Source: Acarospora socialis
Taxonomy: Eukaryota; Ascomycota; Lecanoromycetes; Acarosporales; Acarosporaceae
Length of the DNA stretch: 64,000 bases
Assembly: GCA_025617375.2 (NCBI GenBank)
Contig: JAMYGW020000001.1
Span: 310,001 to 374,000, forward strand
Direction of reading: 5' to 3'
A program made the translations under genes and the position numbers. Numbering within the stretch: the stretch's first letter is position 1; each line of letters opens with the position of its first letter. Positions 11,825 to 24,707 of this stretch are shown piece by piece. The notes beneath the pieces are model-generated. The model saw only the letters and a program-made list of their open reading frames with translations, did not search any database and had not been told where the DNA came from.

Positions 11825-12532
11825 AGGGTAGCTACCTAAGGTAGGTAGGTTGAGAGCTTCGAGCTATGACCATAACTTAGGTAGGTAAGGTAGCCGGTAA
11901 CGTTTGATGGGGCATCAGCGCATCTTGTTTCTTGACTTGATCGTCAGCGACCGATCCTCATCCGTCCTCGAAGAGCAGTGGTAGCCAGGGATCATCAACA
12001 CGGCTCGTTGAAAGTGAAAGTTGAAAGTAAACCCGGGGTGAGATCGAGATCTGAATTGCTAGGGTAGGTAAGGTAAGGTAAAGTAAGGGTACCTAGGTAA
12101 GGTAGGTAGGTAGGTAAGGTTGAGTTGCGGTGGTGAACAGGCCGTGCGGGATCAATGTAGGAACTTCGAACCTTGGATATAAATATGGACAAGGTATGGA
12201 AGGGAAATGTTATAGGGTACCTTGTCTAGGTAGTTGTGTGGGGGTAAGAAGAGTAGGGATGGGGTGTCAGTGCGGAGGTAGTTGGTTAGGGTTGTTTGTT
12301 TGTTTGCGGGTGAGGCGTAACAGGTCAGGTATACACTGAGGTATACCCTACCTACTTGACCTCCGCGGTGCTCGAGTACTCTACGAGCAAATGAGGTACG
12401 AATACCTAAGGTAAAGGAGGTAGAACGCGCCCGCGAGAAACTGAGAGTATAGGGGTTAAGCCGAATATAGCTAGTGTGTACCATTGTATTGAGGCGATTA
12501 TACCTTACCTACCTTAGAGAAGTAAGGTACAT
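11825..12532. repeat. Cluster of AGGTAGGTA / TACCTACCT short repeats upstream of velC
   Basis: Direct reading shows many copies of the 4-nt phased motif AGGT, in runs such as AGGTAGGTAGG and ACCTACCTT, on both strands: 11826-11850, 11878-11893, 12062-12120, 12344-12355 and 12501-12534. Similar shorter copies recur elsewhere in intergenic DNA (32,088; 38,344; 39,575). Here they sit in the probable promoter and 5' region of velC. Whether they are protein-binding sites or only a simple repeat cannot be told by eye. Confidence 0.7.
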
Positions 12533-15500
12533 GTAATAAACCTCCTCTTGTTGGTCCTTTGACTTTACCTCATTCGATAGCAAGAATGATTGTACAACAA
12601 CTTCATTCGATTGGAGCAGTTAATAATAACGGATCGGCGTAAGATCCTCGGAAGCAGTGATGGAAGTGAGCGAAGCGATTCATTGATGAATATGATACCG
12701 GGGGCAAAACAGAAAAAGGGTGTAGGGGATGTGGTCCTAAAATAACTCGGCAGGGTACGACTACATGATGGACTGAAGTCACTGGACGGGGATGTTTGCC
12801 CGACCTTTTTGGTCCTTGCTCTCGATCCTTTCGCTTCCTCCGGCCTTGAGACCTCATGGACATTGGCACTTTCTTTCCAACCACGTTCGTACAAGATAGT
12901 AAATACCGGTCTGGAGAGCAGTGTACAAGTCCTGGTACTGGTGACGACCATCAGGTAAGGATTTCATCTAGTGGGCGGCAAGAACAGCGGGAGATCGATC
13001 TTGAATTCCACCCCCCAACTTCATCGTAAACCAAAAGCTTTGCCATGTACCTAGGCGAGCAGAATACACCAAATATTGACGGTGGTAATTGATCGCTCGT
13101 GTCGTGACGTTGGCAACAACATGGTTCACCTGGTCAAAGAGAACATCGAAGTCTCTTAAATTGCTCCCAGAGATATTCGTGCCTGTAAGTTACAGGTACT
13201 GTACCCACGGCTCGTTCCAGTCATCTGTGATAAGTTCTGAGCCCGAAAAAAAGGGCCACACACCGACCAGAGCGGTCCTAGTTGTGCATAACTTGGCATT
13301 CGAGTATGTATGAGTGAGGTAGGTCCGAAGGAAGCGCAGAAACCATCCACCACGTCAATATTAGAACTGTGCCACACGGTTCTCGGCCATGACCGGCTAT
13401 GGGAAGATTGACGTTCCTGTGAATGTACAGTAGTCGAGCCTGTCTGCTTTACACGGGTATACCCAGGAGGGACGAGTAGTGGAGGTGACTCCTCGGTGCC
13501 TCGCCCGCGTCCAGGATGATGGGGACCAGGGGTGTGTGTATGGGGGTGGGAGATCTGGAGATCTCCAATCTGCCGGTCCCAGCTGTCAGAAGCGGGACAG
13601 AGAGGCGGTGGCGTCCACTATGAGTATTCGTACCAATGGTCGTGAGCGTTCGAACAATCGACAAACGCACGCCCTGGTAAGATGCATGCATTACTGGGCA
13701 GTAGCTCGCGCATTAGCATCGACCGAATCCAGCGGGCTTCAGTAATGAGATGCTCAAACCCGGGTACTGGCAGTTCGGTTCCCTCCGCCGCTCTGAAACG
13801 TTCAGCTCACACGACAGCCCGGTGGCGCATGTGCATCGTATGGTGTACTCCGTAGTCACTGTTGTTTGCCAATTTGTTACTGGTATGAACAGTTCGGTTC
13901 CAACTCCAGAGTACCACGAACACTGCCACCCTCTGTCACTTTCTGTCATCGTCAGGCCCCAATGCATCACCATTTTTATTTTCGAGGTCTGGACTCCCTG
14001 ATGACTAAATCCGCTAGTGCATCATCTGGCCGATCATACCTTACCCAGGTAAAAAAGAATGTCAATCTGATCAACAGTGAGGCGTACCATAAGGTATGTG
14101 ATTGCAGCCATAGATCGCCTCCCCTCCTTTGGAAATTGCCGGAACATCCAGTTACACTTGGGCATCAACCCTGAAGCCCAAGTTTCTGGGTGAGGGGTGC
14201 CTTGTTACCTTGCTCCTGCTGTACTTCTGATCTTGCTTGGTGTGTGTGTGCCGGCGGTGGTGCCTTGCACGGGCTAGAAGCTCGGGACAGTTACTGATCG
14301 GATCTTGCAGACGGCGCATATCCAACCCGTCGGGCTCGATGGTCCGTTGCGTCCGTCCTTGACCAGCTAGCTTGCGTGATATACTCGATAATAATCTGTT
14401 TTACGCTCTGTTTCTCAGATGATAGCGAAGAGGCAATAAGTTAATATTGGAGCCATCTTCATGCATGAAAGCGGGCTCAAACTTAAGTCAGGCTCAACCC
14501 ACGCGACCTTTTTTTAAAAAGGAAGAGAACGAGTACTCTTTACTTGTAGTCGGCCGCTCGTAGTTCTCTGCTTTGTACCTTTGCGTCGAGTTTTCTAGAT
14601 ACCATATGAAGGCCGGCCGCCACCACCAGGTTGCTGGAGGGAGACCGTGCGGTACGAGTACTAGGAATTCCCCCTTTGGACCAAAGACCAAACGGTGACA
14701 ACCGTTACAGGTGTGAGATTCACTACCTATCCATCCTACTTGTTCTTGGTGGTGGGCCGTCATGCGGGGATGGTATTTGTGTTCAACGCCGGCTCCTCAT
14801 TCTTGCGTCCCTACAGGAAAAGAGACATCTCGCAATGCACCACCGCATTATCGTCTATGCTTCCTTTGACAGGGAAACCAACCATGAGAGAGATCACTGC
14901 CCGCTTTGCAGCACCGGGTGTTTCTCAAGATAAAACTGATATCTTTCTGTGCTCTCTAACCGCACGGAAGCTCGCACTACCCGCTGCCAGATCTTGAGCG
15001 TCACCATGGTTCCCTCTGTCCCAGCGATCTGGGTCAGCTATGATAGGCATAACAGGACCCGTTTTCGTATATTCGTGATACGTCAAGTAAGCCATGCTTC
15101 GATACAGCCGGTCGATCTTACAGGAAATCCGGATTATCTTCATCTATTTCGTACAAGGTAACTATAGGGGCCATATCCCATAGTCCAAAGAGATGCCGTA
15201 CAAACCGAAGATCCCTCTGGACTAAATCGCGCAATATTGGCAACAGGACCGAGAATTCAAGCCCTTACGTTGTCTGCCCGTTTAGAGGAGGGAAATCTCA
15301 CTGCTTGTGGTGTTTAAACCTTGGGCGACGCTGAGAGGAGCGCCATGTGAAACCGGTGACGTCTTCCGCTGTATTATGTAAGACACCATCTTTACTCCAA
15401 CCGGCGCGAGTAGAGTAACGGTGCCATTATTAGCAAGTTCCGGACTGATATGTTCTACCCTGCAACAAAAGGCCGTCACTCGACCGGGATATTATGAGCT

Positions 15501-15904
15501 CGCTGTTCGGGATGTAGGATCGCCGCTGATTTCTATCCACCTTGAAAGGAATGCCTTCCCAGGCGCCACCTTGCCAAAAGACACTGATGATCTCTTTGAT
15601 ATGAAGGACGTTTCGATAACTTGTTTGGTTGGAACTGATTGCCGGCCAGAGCAGTCATCTTGAAATCTGGTCGATGTGTCTGAATGATAAGTCTGATACC
15701 AACGTTGCGAGGTTAGCTGATGGAACCTTAGCCGAGCAGCGTATTCTCCCATGATGATGATTTTGCAAACTGAGCCTCGTGTCTTAGCTGAATCATCGAT
15801 GAGTTCTGTGGAATAAGCAATGGGTTTATTGACGGATGAGGCGCGTCTATTCCTATTAGGCCCTCGGTGGCATGCCCTCTGAAGTACTCGACCTATGGCT
15901 TATA
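12533..15904. other. Gene-poor stretch between velC upstream region and TPR gene
   Basis: About 3.4 kb without a convincing gene. The longest ORF (12951-12565, minus, 128 codons) and an 80-codon ORF at 15421-15663 show no family resemblance or consistent splice structure. The sequence is not AT-rich and has no terminal repeats I could find. It may hold long regulatory sequence for velC, noncoding transcripts or unrecognised orphan genes. Confidence 0.5.
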
Positions 15905-17276
15905 TCATGTGAGGTTCACGTCCTTCTTCCACCAGCTTTCCTTCAATCGGTCAACCTCTGCACCGAAATCGGCGTGTTTTTCCGCGCGCTTTAACCATGT
16001 CATACCCTCATCGAAGGAACCGTCCGCACGCAATAGCAATGCCAAATTAACCTGGCTAGGCGCAAATCCGGCATAAGCGGCGACATTGAACCATTCCCGA
16101 GCGAGTGCACGCTTCTCTTGGAAATTTATCCCCTGGGGTGTTCTCGCTGGTGAAACTTGAGAGAGGTCAGTTGGAGGATCTGGCCGTAAAGCCTCGCTTT
16201 CGGATGATCCTGAGGTGGCATCTTTGCCGTTTTCAACCGTTGTATCAACAGCACTGCTTGTCTGTTGAACTCGCTTGGACTGTCGCAGGTAAAAATCTCC
16301 AAGATTGTGCGCAGCTTCCCTAACGCCGGAAGACGCAGCTTTGAGGTTGTAAAGCAGATAGTCGCCTGACTTGGGGTCGCAAAATCTGGCCAGATAGAAA
16401 TAGGCCGTTGGTTCATCATACTCCAAGGCTGCTTTCTTCAGCGCTGCCTCCGCGCCAGCAAAATCTTCGTTGCTAGCTTTGATGCGGCCAAGTGCAAGCC
16501 ATGCCTGTGCAACTGTGCCGTCAACTTCCGCGGCCGCTCTATTCTTGCCTTCGTTGTTGGTAATTTGCTCGTAGTAGGTCAGAGCTTTATCGACCTTTCC
16601 CTGAGATTCTAAGATCTGTGCAAGGACCATCACGGCTGGAGCATTATTGTCCATTTTCGCAAGCATTGTCAGGCGTTGTAGTGGTTTTGCCAGCTCCGAG
16701 ATGGCAAGGGTTCCATTTTGGAACGCTTCAGAGACGATCTTGAGTGTCGCAATAGGTTCGTTGAGAGCCGAAGCCGAGAAGAAGAGACTCCTCGAAATGT
16801 CTTTTAGATTTGTATTGGAGGTGCGGTCGAGTATTTGAGCAAGGATGGTCATGGTTAAAGGTTCTACTTGGTGGTCTACGTTTGGTTCAGTAGATGCAAA
16901 CTTAGATCGAGTGACTGCACTGGCTACCTTGACATAACTTCTGAAGTCTCTCAACATTCGTGCTGGCAAGACGGGTATAATTCTCGAGGAAGGATACGGC
17001 ATCCCCGGCTCTAATCTGCAAAGCCCCAGACGCCTTCGCCGATTCCAGTAAGGCAATTGGCCAGATGGCTTTCTCGTCAACATCTAGTCCGGGTCCACGA
17101 GTTTTATCGGATATAGTACCCTGCGTTGCTCGCTCCTTCCTCCCTACTGAGGGAGCTTCATCTGGGCGTGCTCCATACAAAGGTGAAGTCCGAAAAGCCC
17201 TCGTACTTTGACACCAGGCACAGGTCCAAATAGAGGCTGTACGAGTAGAAGTACGTATGAATCGCGGAGCTAGCAT
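15905..17276 (-). CDS. Mitochondrial TPR/Sel1-like repeat protein
   Basis: Two exons, 17276-16928 and 16875-15905, joined by a 52-nt GTAGCC...TAG intron, give 439 aa. The first 35 residues (MLAPRFIRTSTRTAS...CQSTRAFRTS) are basic and hydroxylated, typical of a mitochondrial presequence. The rest is helical with TPR/Sel1-like units, for example APAVMVLAQILESQGKVDKA, AQAWLALGRIKASNEDFAGA, EAAHNLGDFYLRQS and APSQVNLALLLRADGSFDEG. Such proteins scaffold assembly or translation factors; the partner is unknown. Its start codon lies 106 bp from that of the divergent UTP16-like gene, so the two probably share a promoter. Confidence 0.75.
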
Positions 17277-17381
17277 GGTGTGCGTTATTAGCAAGACAGG
17301 ATAAGTATAAATGTAGGTAGGAGTAGAGGAAAAGTTGATTGTCGGCGGAAGTAATTCCGAACACGGAGGTGTGACCGCGTC

Positions 17382-18887
17382 GTGCGAAATCTTGGCGCTC
17401 CACAAACCTTCATCCAAGTGGACGATTTGCCGGTTCAGATGTTTTCGACAATCTTCAACAGTGTGAAAGCATTGCTTAGAAAAACTAGGATTGAACAAGA
17501 TTTATCTGGTCAAAATCAGCCAGCCAAACAGCTTCAGAGTGAGCTCTTAGACGCGGTCCAAGGAGGAATGGTCACTACAAGGCGGCAGAGTCATGGCTTA
17601 CTAAATGACGAATTGAGGGACGGCTCCGAGATAGATACGCCCAGGAACACTTCAAAGAAGAGGACGACCGAGGAGTCTGCCAGTACACCCCTTCTGCAGC
17701 CAGCCAACCGAAGGAAGACTCGTCTTGAACATTCAGAAAAAGATGGAAGAAAGCCCATTGCACAGAGTTTGCTAGTGGCATTGGAGAAGGAGGATTCCAC
17801 GGTGCAAGTAGGTAAAGCTGTCAATGATGGAATTGAGGGTCATGAATGGGAGGAAAGTTCTCTAGAAGTTGATGCCCCGCAACCGACATCAAACAAGAGA
17901 CGAAGTGAGGAGGGAAATTGCGACAATACATCCGGTGTCAAGCGAAGGAAGCAGCGGGCTCCATCTCCAGACAACAACGCAAATGGGGCCAGAGGTCCAC
18001 ACCGTCAAAATGATCAGCTGCGGGTTGAAGCACCAGACTTAACTGCCACGCCCGACAGCGATACGGCCGGAACTGCCGGCATATCTATAGCGCCAAAAGC
18101 TACACACTTCCGGTTTCGCGGTGAGGAGCCTGATGCAAATGCTACGAATGCGAACAAGGGACAATTACACACGAACGCACTGTCTGTGAGCGTGATGGAG
18201 GGATCCGAAGAAAGTGACGCTGAGGATGAGGCACCGGAGGTTATTACTGCATCTGCGGGAGCTGAGACAGCAAAGGCACAGAATAAGGAGGCAGATAGAG
18301 TCGCTGAGAGGTAATTTACATCTGTGCATGTCACCGGCGTCATCGATGACTGACTTTACATCAACAGGCAGCGGGCAGTAGCCAAAGAGAAGCGCCGAGA
18401 GCGGAACGATTTACTCAGGCAGCAAGCCCAATTCTCGAAGAAGGCCAAGAAACCCAAAGCAGTGGAAACACCCGAGGATAATATCGGACTCGATGACAGC
18501 GTCAACTCTCCGATTTCACCTTCGAGATCAGCGCCTAGTCATGCGAGAAGCATTGCAAGACGCCCACTTCCGGCACTGCTGCCTGATGATATCCTCGCAG
18601 CACAACCGGCTGTTCGACCAGCCACTCCACCTTTAGACCAAGAGCTTGGCGCAAAGCCCAAGCCTAAGAAACATATATTCGTCGAGACCGATCCGAAACC
18701 ACCAAAAGATATCAAGCGTGGTCCGGTCAAAGTACGTGTCTTAGAAGGTGGTCGGCAGAATCTTCCCCCAAAGGCGTCCAAGGAGAGTCGGAATATCAAA
18801 GAGTCTTGGCTTAGCGGCCGACGAGGCAGGAATGATGCTGCTGTCATAGAGCGGCGAAAGGTTGGTTCTGGGTTCGCCCGGAAGTAG
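17382..18887 (+). CDS. UTP16/Bud21-like U3 snoRNA-associated protein
   Basis: Two exons, 17382-18310 and 18368-18887, give 482 aa from the first Met. The protein is highly charged and low in complexity, with nuclear-type basic clusters (NKRRSEE, VKRRKQR). Near the end it carries the family signature THFRFRG ... EESDAEDEAPEVITASAGAE, then RQRAVAKEKRRERNDLLRQQ and RPLPALLPDDIL, as in the U3 snoRNA-associated (UTP16) family acting in the small-subunit processome. The biological start may be Met at 17439 or MVTTRRQS at 17569, since many relatives begin MVTTRR. It is divergent from the TPR gene with a 105-bp gap. Confidence in the family is moderate because conservation is confined to a short region. 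Confidence 0.75.
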
Positions 18888-19897
18888 AGTTAATGAACTT
18901 GATTGAGAAGGGCTTCAAACTCCTGACTATGGCGTCTGCAACCACCGGTGAGCTGCAAACCTACCTATCCTTCGTCTCGATGTCGTCCACACGGACCTGC
19001 TTCGTACTGCTTTGTCTGGTGTCTTTTTCTAGAAAGGGAGGGTGTCCTGCCTGCATCCGGCGTCGTCTCATATTGGACCCATTCAGTGACTGAGTCCTCA
19101 TTCTGCAAGAAGCATGAGCAAACAAACATACAGTACCATCCTGCGAGCCTCGTTATTCATGCTTGACGTGTCGGTTGTCCTAGGTTGTCTATGACTTGCA
19201 CATCCGCCAGCCAATTGAGGAAAGGAAGCTGCCGCATGGTTTCCATCTCATAACTGCGACATCGTTCCCCGACTGATCATGTTGTGGGCGTTTCATGGGG
19301 GCGGCCTAATATAGCGCCTTGTGTCATCTCTTAGAGCAAGTATATCATGAGGAACCGCAAGAACGCGATCAACGAGTTGAGGCTGGCCGAACAAGATTCT
19401 TTATTCGGAGCATACGAAGCTTTTTAAATTGGCCCGTTGACTCAGCGAAAGCATTAAACTGAATAGAAGAATAAGGTACGATGCTCTGTCTGTATCGTGT
19501 CGTATTTTTATAGAAGTGTCGGGTGTGGTAAGTCCCGCTCATTATGCTGTAATCTGGCCTTGATGAAGACAGATGCAGGAATGCCCATCTGTATATATTC
19601 TTCTGATTTCGTCAACCATCGACGTAACAGCATATGGTAGGGCGAGCAAATGTCTCGAAAAGGTCAAGCGTGGCTCTCCCGAACTGGCACTGGCCTACTC
19701 TGGATGTCGGAGATATCTTTACGTCACCCTCAAGCGAGCCGTTTCTGCACGTGTTTGAGTGCATTCAAAGTCGCACCACTTCTGTCCGTCTTGCATTTGA
19801 ATTCGGAATTGTTCTCTCAACCGTCTTCTATGATTGTGCTTGGTATAATCTTCGTTAGTGAAGCTTCCTAGGCATCCGCAGCTTCTGTCCCAACGAC
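18888..19897. other. Intergenic upstream of RMD-type gene
   Basis: About 1.0 kb between two plus-strand genes, holding the 3' UTR of the UTP16-like gene and the promoter of the DUF155 gene. Only short ORFs without resemblance to known families were seen; no RNA gene or repeat. Confidence 0.55.
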
Positions 19898-21755
19898 ATG
19901 GCTTCCGCAGTCATGGAAGCTTCACCACTCATCCATCAGTCACCAATATCACAAGCTTCATTTGCTTCCCGACCCCAGCGAACCGTAACATTCAGTCCCC
20001 ACACCACGGCGACTTCCACATCCGGCGCATTCAGTGGCTCCACAGCATCGCGCCCTCCAACACAGCCCCAGTCAACGTTCCCTCCTCCACACCACTATGG
20101 CTCCGCTGGCCAACCCAGACTCTCAGCGCTCAATAGCAAGCTCAGAAGACGGAACAGTCATGGATCTCCACTTACAGCTCCACCAATGCTACCGCCAGCT
20201 TCCAAAATTGGCCCACAAAGGACGACCAAAAATGCCCAAAAGTTGAAGTTACTCCCCAATCCAGATCCGGGCGAAGATGGACCGGAGGAGGAGAGCGGAA
20301 GGGATGTGTACAGTCAATTCACGAGGATAAAAGACCCTACGGCCAGGCGAGACGCTGCAAGATTGGGGAAGGCGGACCGGGACAAATTACCCAGGGTTAC
20401 GGCGTACTGTACAGCAAACGCATACCGGTTAGACGGGCTGATGAAGTTCCTGAAGGGTAGGGGAAGGTCACGAGGAGCCAATCCAAAGCTATTTGACGAG
20501 TGCATTTACACACCTTACAACTACGTCAAATCCAGGCTAGACCGGAAATCGAGTTTCGATAAAGCTGATGGCATCATTAACGGGCGTCCAAGTGCTTCGA
20601 AGTCACCGATGCGTGAACGGAGGTACTCGGATAGCGCGGTGGAAGTGCTTGAAAATAACAAACACAGGAGGGAAGATCTGATTGATCTGCATACCGAAGC
20701 CGGTGACACAAGCCTGGAAAACGGAGAGAGCTCGATCGCGAATCACACGCCGTCAGAGATGCAGCAACCGGAGCCACCGCGAGCAGACACTCTCGATTTC
20801 GACACGCAAGTCCACACGCCCGAAGTATTTCTATTTGAGTACGGGACGGTGGTAATATGGGGTATGACGGTTCAAGAAGAACAACGGTTTTTGAACGACA
20901 TAGCAAAGTTTGAGAAAGAGAAGCTATCACCGGACGACGTCCAGACGGAGAATTTCAACTTCTATTACACGCGCGAGTACCAGGCACGGATATACAACGA
21001 TTTCATCAGTCTGCGGGAGAAGAAAAATTATATGACCAAGCTTGCAATCAGCCATGCTCTCGCGCAGAGCGTCAAGGTATGCCGCTTAGAACCTGAGTCT
21101 TCTTCTCCCTTCACCCACACATTTCCTAACCGCTACATCTCTTTCCCTCCTCAACACGAAGAGGGCCCAAGAAGACCACCAATAAACTCCTACCCGCTCT
21201 CATCTACGCATCATTCGCACTAACAACACCCCAATCCCAGACCTCCCTCTTCGAAGACCTCGTTGATAACACCATCGACGCAACCAAAGACCTCCCGGAA
21301 ACAATCGCCCTAACCGGCACCGTCAACCTCACCCGCCGTCAGATCAACATGCAGATTGGCGAGCTCTTCATCCTGCGCATCAACATCCACCTGCAAGGCT
21401 CTGTCCTCGACAGCCCCGAGCTCATGTGGGCCGAACCTCAGCTGGAACCCGTCTACAGCGCCGTCAGGAGTTATCTGGAGATGGACCAGCGCGTGGGGTT
21501 GTTGACGGAGAGATTGGACGTCATTGCGGATCTGCTGGCTGTGCTGAAGGATCAGTTGAGTCATAGCCATGGCGAGTATTTGGAGTGGATTGGTGAGTTT
21601 TCTTCTTCCATGTCTGGTGTTCGTTTGGTGGAACGGTAATAAGTACGGAGGGCTAATGATGAGGTTCGCTGCTGGCAGTAATCATCCTGATCGCGGCCGA
21701 AATCCTCGTCGCGGCCGTCAATATCGTCGTCGATCTCTACGCCGGCGTCGATTAG
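19898..21755 (+). CDS. RMD1/RMD8 family protein (DUF155)
   Basis: Exons 19898-21076, 21241-21592 and 21679-21755 give 535 aa. A disordered N-terminus of about 120 residues precedes LPRVTAYCTANAYRLDGLMKFLKG and CIYTPYNY, then the DUF155 core: EVFLFEYGTVVIWGMT, EEQRFLNDIAKFE, FNFYYT, AISHALAQSVK, TSLFEDLVDNTIDATKDLPE, and the membrane-proximal SHGEYLEWIVIILIAAEILVA with a C-terminal transmembrane helix. This is the RMD1/RMD8/RMND1 family; the yeast members are linked to meiotic nuclear division and animal RMND1 is mitochondrial. A long N-terminus without an obvious presequence suggests the RMD1/RMD8 branch. The first intron is 164 nt. The gene is convergent with the HMG-box gene. Confidence 0.9.
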
Positions 21756-22542
21756 AAGTGGTCGCCACCTTCCCGCTTCTCATCGCTGCCGGTAAGAGTT
21801 TCAGTCATCAGTCGTCGGACAGCGTTTCATGATCTAAGTCAAAACTCGCTTGTGGAGTCTTAGATGCTGTCCCGCGACTTATGGCCCACACTCTTACACT
21901 CACCTCCTTCCCGAGTGTCGCTTCGTCCACACATACACGGCTTCCCTCCAGCCCTCCGGCTACACCTTCACGCCCAACGCACACTTCCTTCCGTTCTCTG
22001 CTTGTCTTTATACGCAGTATATATCATCTGTCCAAAGTACGATACCCCTCGCTCACCGATCACATTCTTACAGGCTTGGGATGCAAAGACGTTGCAGGCG
22101 CAGGAGAAGGCGTTCGGATGGACAGGAGATAACGAGGCAGTCCTGCACGTTACAGTAGGGTACTACATGCCACGCAGTTGGTTCAATCACCGAGACTAAC
22201 ACCAGTCTTGCCGGACACCTGTCGTCTGCTGTACATGGCATGGGGACAGACGAACTTGTGTGATCACCAGATTGAGATCTAGTCGTCATCCTTACGTACT
22301 CTGAGATGTGAGAGTTTGACGCAGTCACCCATCTTACGCACCTCTTTCTATTCCAAGAGACACAAGCCATATGCGAGATTCCTTCCGGTCTAAAAGCTAC
22401 TACCACTACGTCCTAGCATCTCCACCACACCTCCGAAGCCGAAAGGCCCCTTACCCGAGAGCCGCAAACGAACAGCAACCCCCCATCTCCAAGCGCCCAG
22501 GCCTAGAACTAGAGCCAAAGCAAAGATCCGAAAGATGTGAAC
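21756..22542. other. Intergenic between convergent RMD-type and HMG-box genes
   Basis: This is 787 bp of 3' flanking sequence for two convergent genes. Plus ORFs of about 100 codons at 21850-22199 have no recognised similarity. No repeat or RNA gene was seen. Confidence 0.5.
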
Positions 22543-24205
22543 TCAACCATTAACAGCCGTAAACCCCCCCGCCGTCCCCGCCGCCCCATCCATCTCCATC
22601 TCCACATCCTCCCCGCCCCCGCCCCTCCTCCCCTCTCCATCCCTATCCCTATCCCCCTCCCCCCGTCCCCTCTCCTCCCCACTCCGCCCACCATGCGCTC
22701 CCCTGTCCCTTCCATTCGCCCCCGCACCCGCACCCCTCCCAGCCGCGCCCCGCCTCCTCCCGCGATCATACTCGTCCTTCTCGGCCTGATACTCGCGCAT
22801 CTGGTCCTCGTAGACCTTCTCGTAAGGCTGCTGGCCCGCGGGACCGAGCTCATGCCACGCGTGCTCGAGCGCGGACCAGATCTCGTGGGCGTCGGCGTTG
22901 GCGCCGTCGTAGCGGGCGGCATTGGCGGCGACGAAGGAGCGGAAGGGCTCGGTGGGGCGGGTGGGTGGGTGCGTTATCAGTGCGGGGCCGTTTGCGTTTG
23001 CGGTCGCGTTGTGGGCGTTGGCGTTGTTGGTATGGTGGTGGTGATGGGCGTGGGTGTTGGAGGAGGAGGAGCGGCGGGGTTGGAGGATGGGCCCGTTGGC
23101 GATGGAGAATGTCGAGTGCGGGTCGTAGGCGCGGGGCAGGGAGGGTCCCGTGGCGGGTTGCGGGTTGTGCCGTTGTTCGAGGATCATGGGTTGGTCGCGG
23201 GCGCGCGGCGAGAGGATGTAGCCGGAGGAGCTGCGTTGCGGGTCTTGTTGTGGGGAGGGGGAGGGGAGGAGGGTGGGGAGAGAGGGGCGGCGGTGGCCGC
23301 GTTTGGTGCGGAGGGGTTTTTCTTGCGGCTGTGTGGATGTAGTGTATCAGCTATAGGGTGCAAGGAGCGGTATTGCGGGTCGGGACGGGTGTGTATACGT
23401 ACGGTGGGAGGTCCACCGCTACTCCCTTCGCTCTCGTCGCCATAGTCATGTCGCTCGTTCAAGATCCCTCCGTGTCTTCTGGTCTTCTTCATCCTCTTGG
23501 CCAATGCCTCTAGTAGGAATGCTCGCTGCAACCTCATCTTCCGGATCCCTCGTAGCAGTCGCACTTTACGCAGCCGATACGCGTCGTTGGACTCCTCAAC
23601 CTCGTTCATCCGCCGCTTCAGGTCGATACATTTGTTCCTGTATGCCATCTCGACCGATGGAGGAAGAGGCGGAGGTGCCGTTCCTGGTGTCGCATCTGGT
23701 AGACGGGGAGGCTGGGTCAGCGGAGAGGTAGGTTTGATTGGAGGAGATGGATGCTTGGGTCTGGTTTGGGGTCTTATGGGGGGAAATATGTTGGAGGTGG
23801 TAATGCACCACCGGAAAACACCCTGGCCGGGCTGATTTCCTGACGTAGGCATAGATGCAGATTTTCACAGCAAGTGTTCGAAATGAGAGGAGGTGATGTG
23901 TGCAAGGCTAACAGGCAAGGGACAGAGCCTTGTAGACCTGGTCCACTGAAGGAAAGCCACTGAGTCGAGTGGGCTGAAGTAGTAGATGTGTTGGACACAA
24001 TATCAAGACCCCTTAGAAGGAAGTCGTGACAAGCGTAGATAACACTCTGGCTAGCCTGAAGCGCGGTTGAGGAAGGTGCTAATGAGGGCGATAGCTTGAC
24101 ATTACAGCGGGGCGATTGCCTTGTAGCCTCAGAGTTCTCCACAGCACGGCTACGAGGTGAACACCGAAAGGGAACACTGAGAAGGAACTCACTTGGTGGA
24201 GCCAT
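22543..24205 (-). CDS. HMG-box protein, INO80 subunit type (Nhp10/Nht1-like)
   Basis: Three exons are proposed: 24205-24193, 23695-23403 and 23328-22543, giving 363 aa. A coiled-coil segment (MAYRNKCIDLKRRMNEVEES, then LRGIRKMRLQRAFLLEALAKR) is followed by a Pro/Ser-rich linker and a single HMG box (EPFRSFVAANAARYD...EIWSALEHAWHELG...PYEKVYEDQMREY). The ending is Gly/Arg/Asp-rich. The coiled coil plus HMG box is the layout of the INO80 remodeller subunit Nhp10/Nht1, so a nuclear chromatin role is likely. The 13-nt first exon (MAPP...) across a 497-nt intron is tentative but gives MAPPNATPGTAPPP in frame; a start in the longer open frame at 23852 is the alternative. Confidence 0.75.
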
Positions 24206-24707
24206 CAGAAAGGATCGACCAACCAAGGTCTTTTTCAACCGTCTTGTTTTCTGACGTTGGTGAGAGATGCGATGTCAAATTGAGGGTAAAGAGGGGTGAG
24301 GTCGGGGTCGATTAATGAATGATGATTGATGGATGATTAAGGTAGTCGAAAGTTGTACGAATTGGCGTGCACTGTTCGCGTAGTTCTATGTTCAGCCGAG
24401 TCCATGGTGTTGAGGGCTTTTCATAGTATTATTAATATATTCGTCGTATTTACATCGACTTATTGTCCTCAACTACTACGTTACACACTTCCAAATCCAT
24501 TGTCACCATATCTTCCCAGTACAATGAATCGCTAACTGGAAATCATATCGCTTCAAGCGTCATGGTATGCCTTATACCTGGACAATCCGAAACGCATTTA
24601 TACAAAGCCCATCGGAACCTGAATATATCGGGATGGAAGATGTCAATGCTGCAGGCGCTGCAACCTAGTCGAGCAGGAATAGTTCAGACTTCGGTCCCGC
24701 AAGGATA
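24206..24707. other. Intergenic between phosphate carrier and HMG-box gene
   Basis: This is 502 bp between the start of the HMG-box gene and the stop of the phosphate carrier gene, both on the minus strand. It should hold the HMG-box promoter. Nothing else was recognised. Confidence 0.55.

Noticed and set aside
12565-12951. 128-codon minus ORF upstream of velC
   Set aside because: No family resemblance and lies in repeat-rich promoter-like DNA.
22537-23445. 302-codon plus-strand ORF rich in Pro then Gly/Val
   Set aside because: Antisense to the HMG-box gene, which has a consistent spliced frame across the HMG box.
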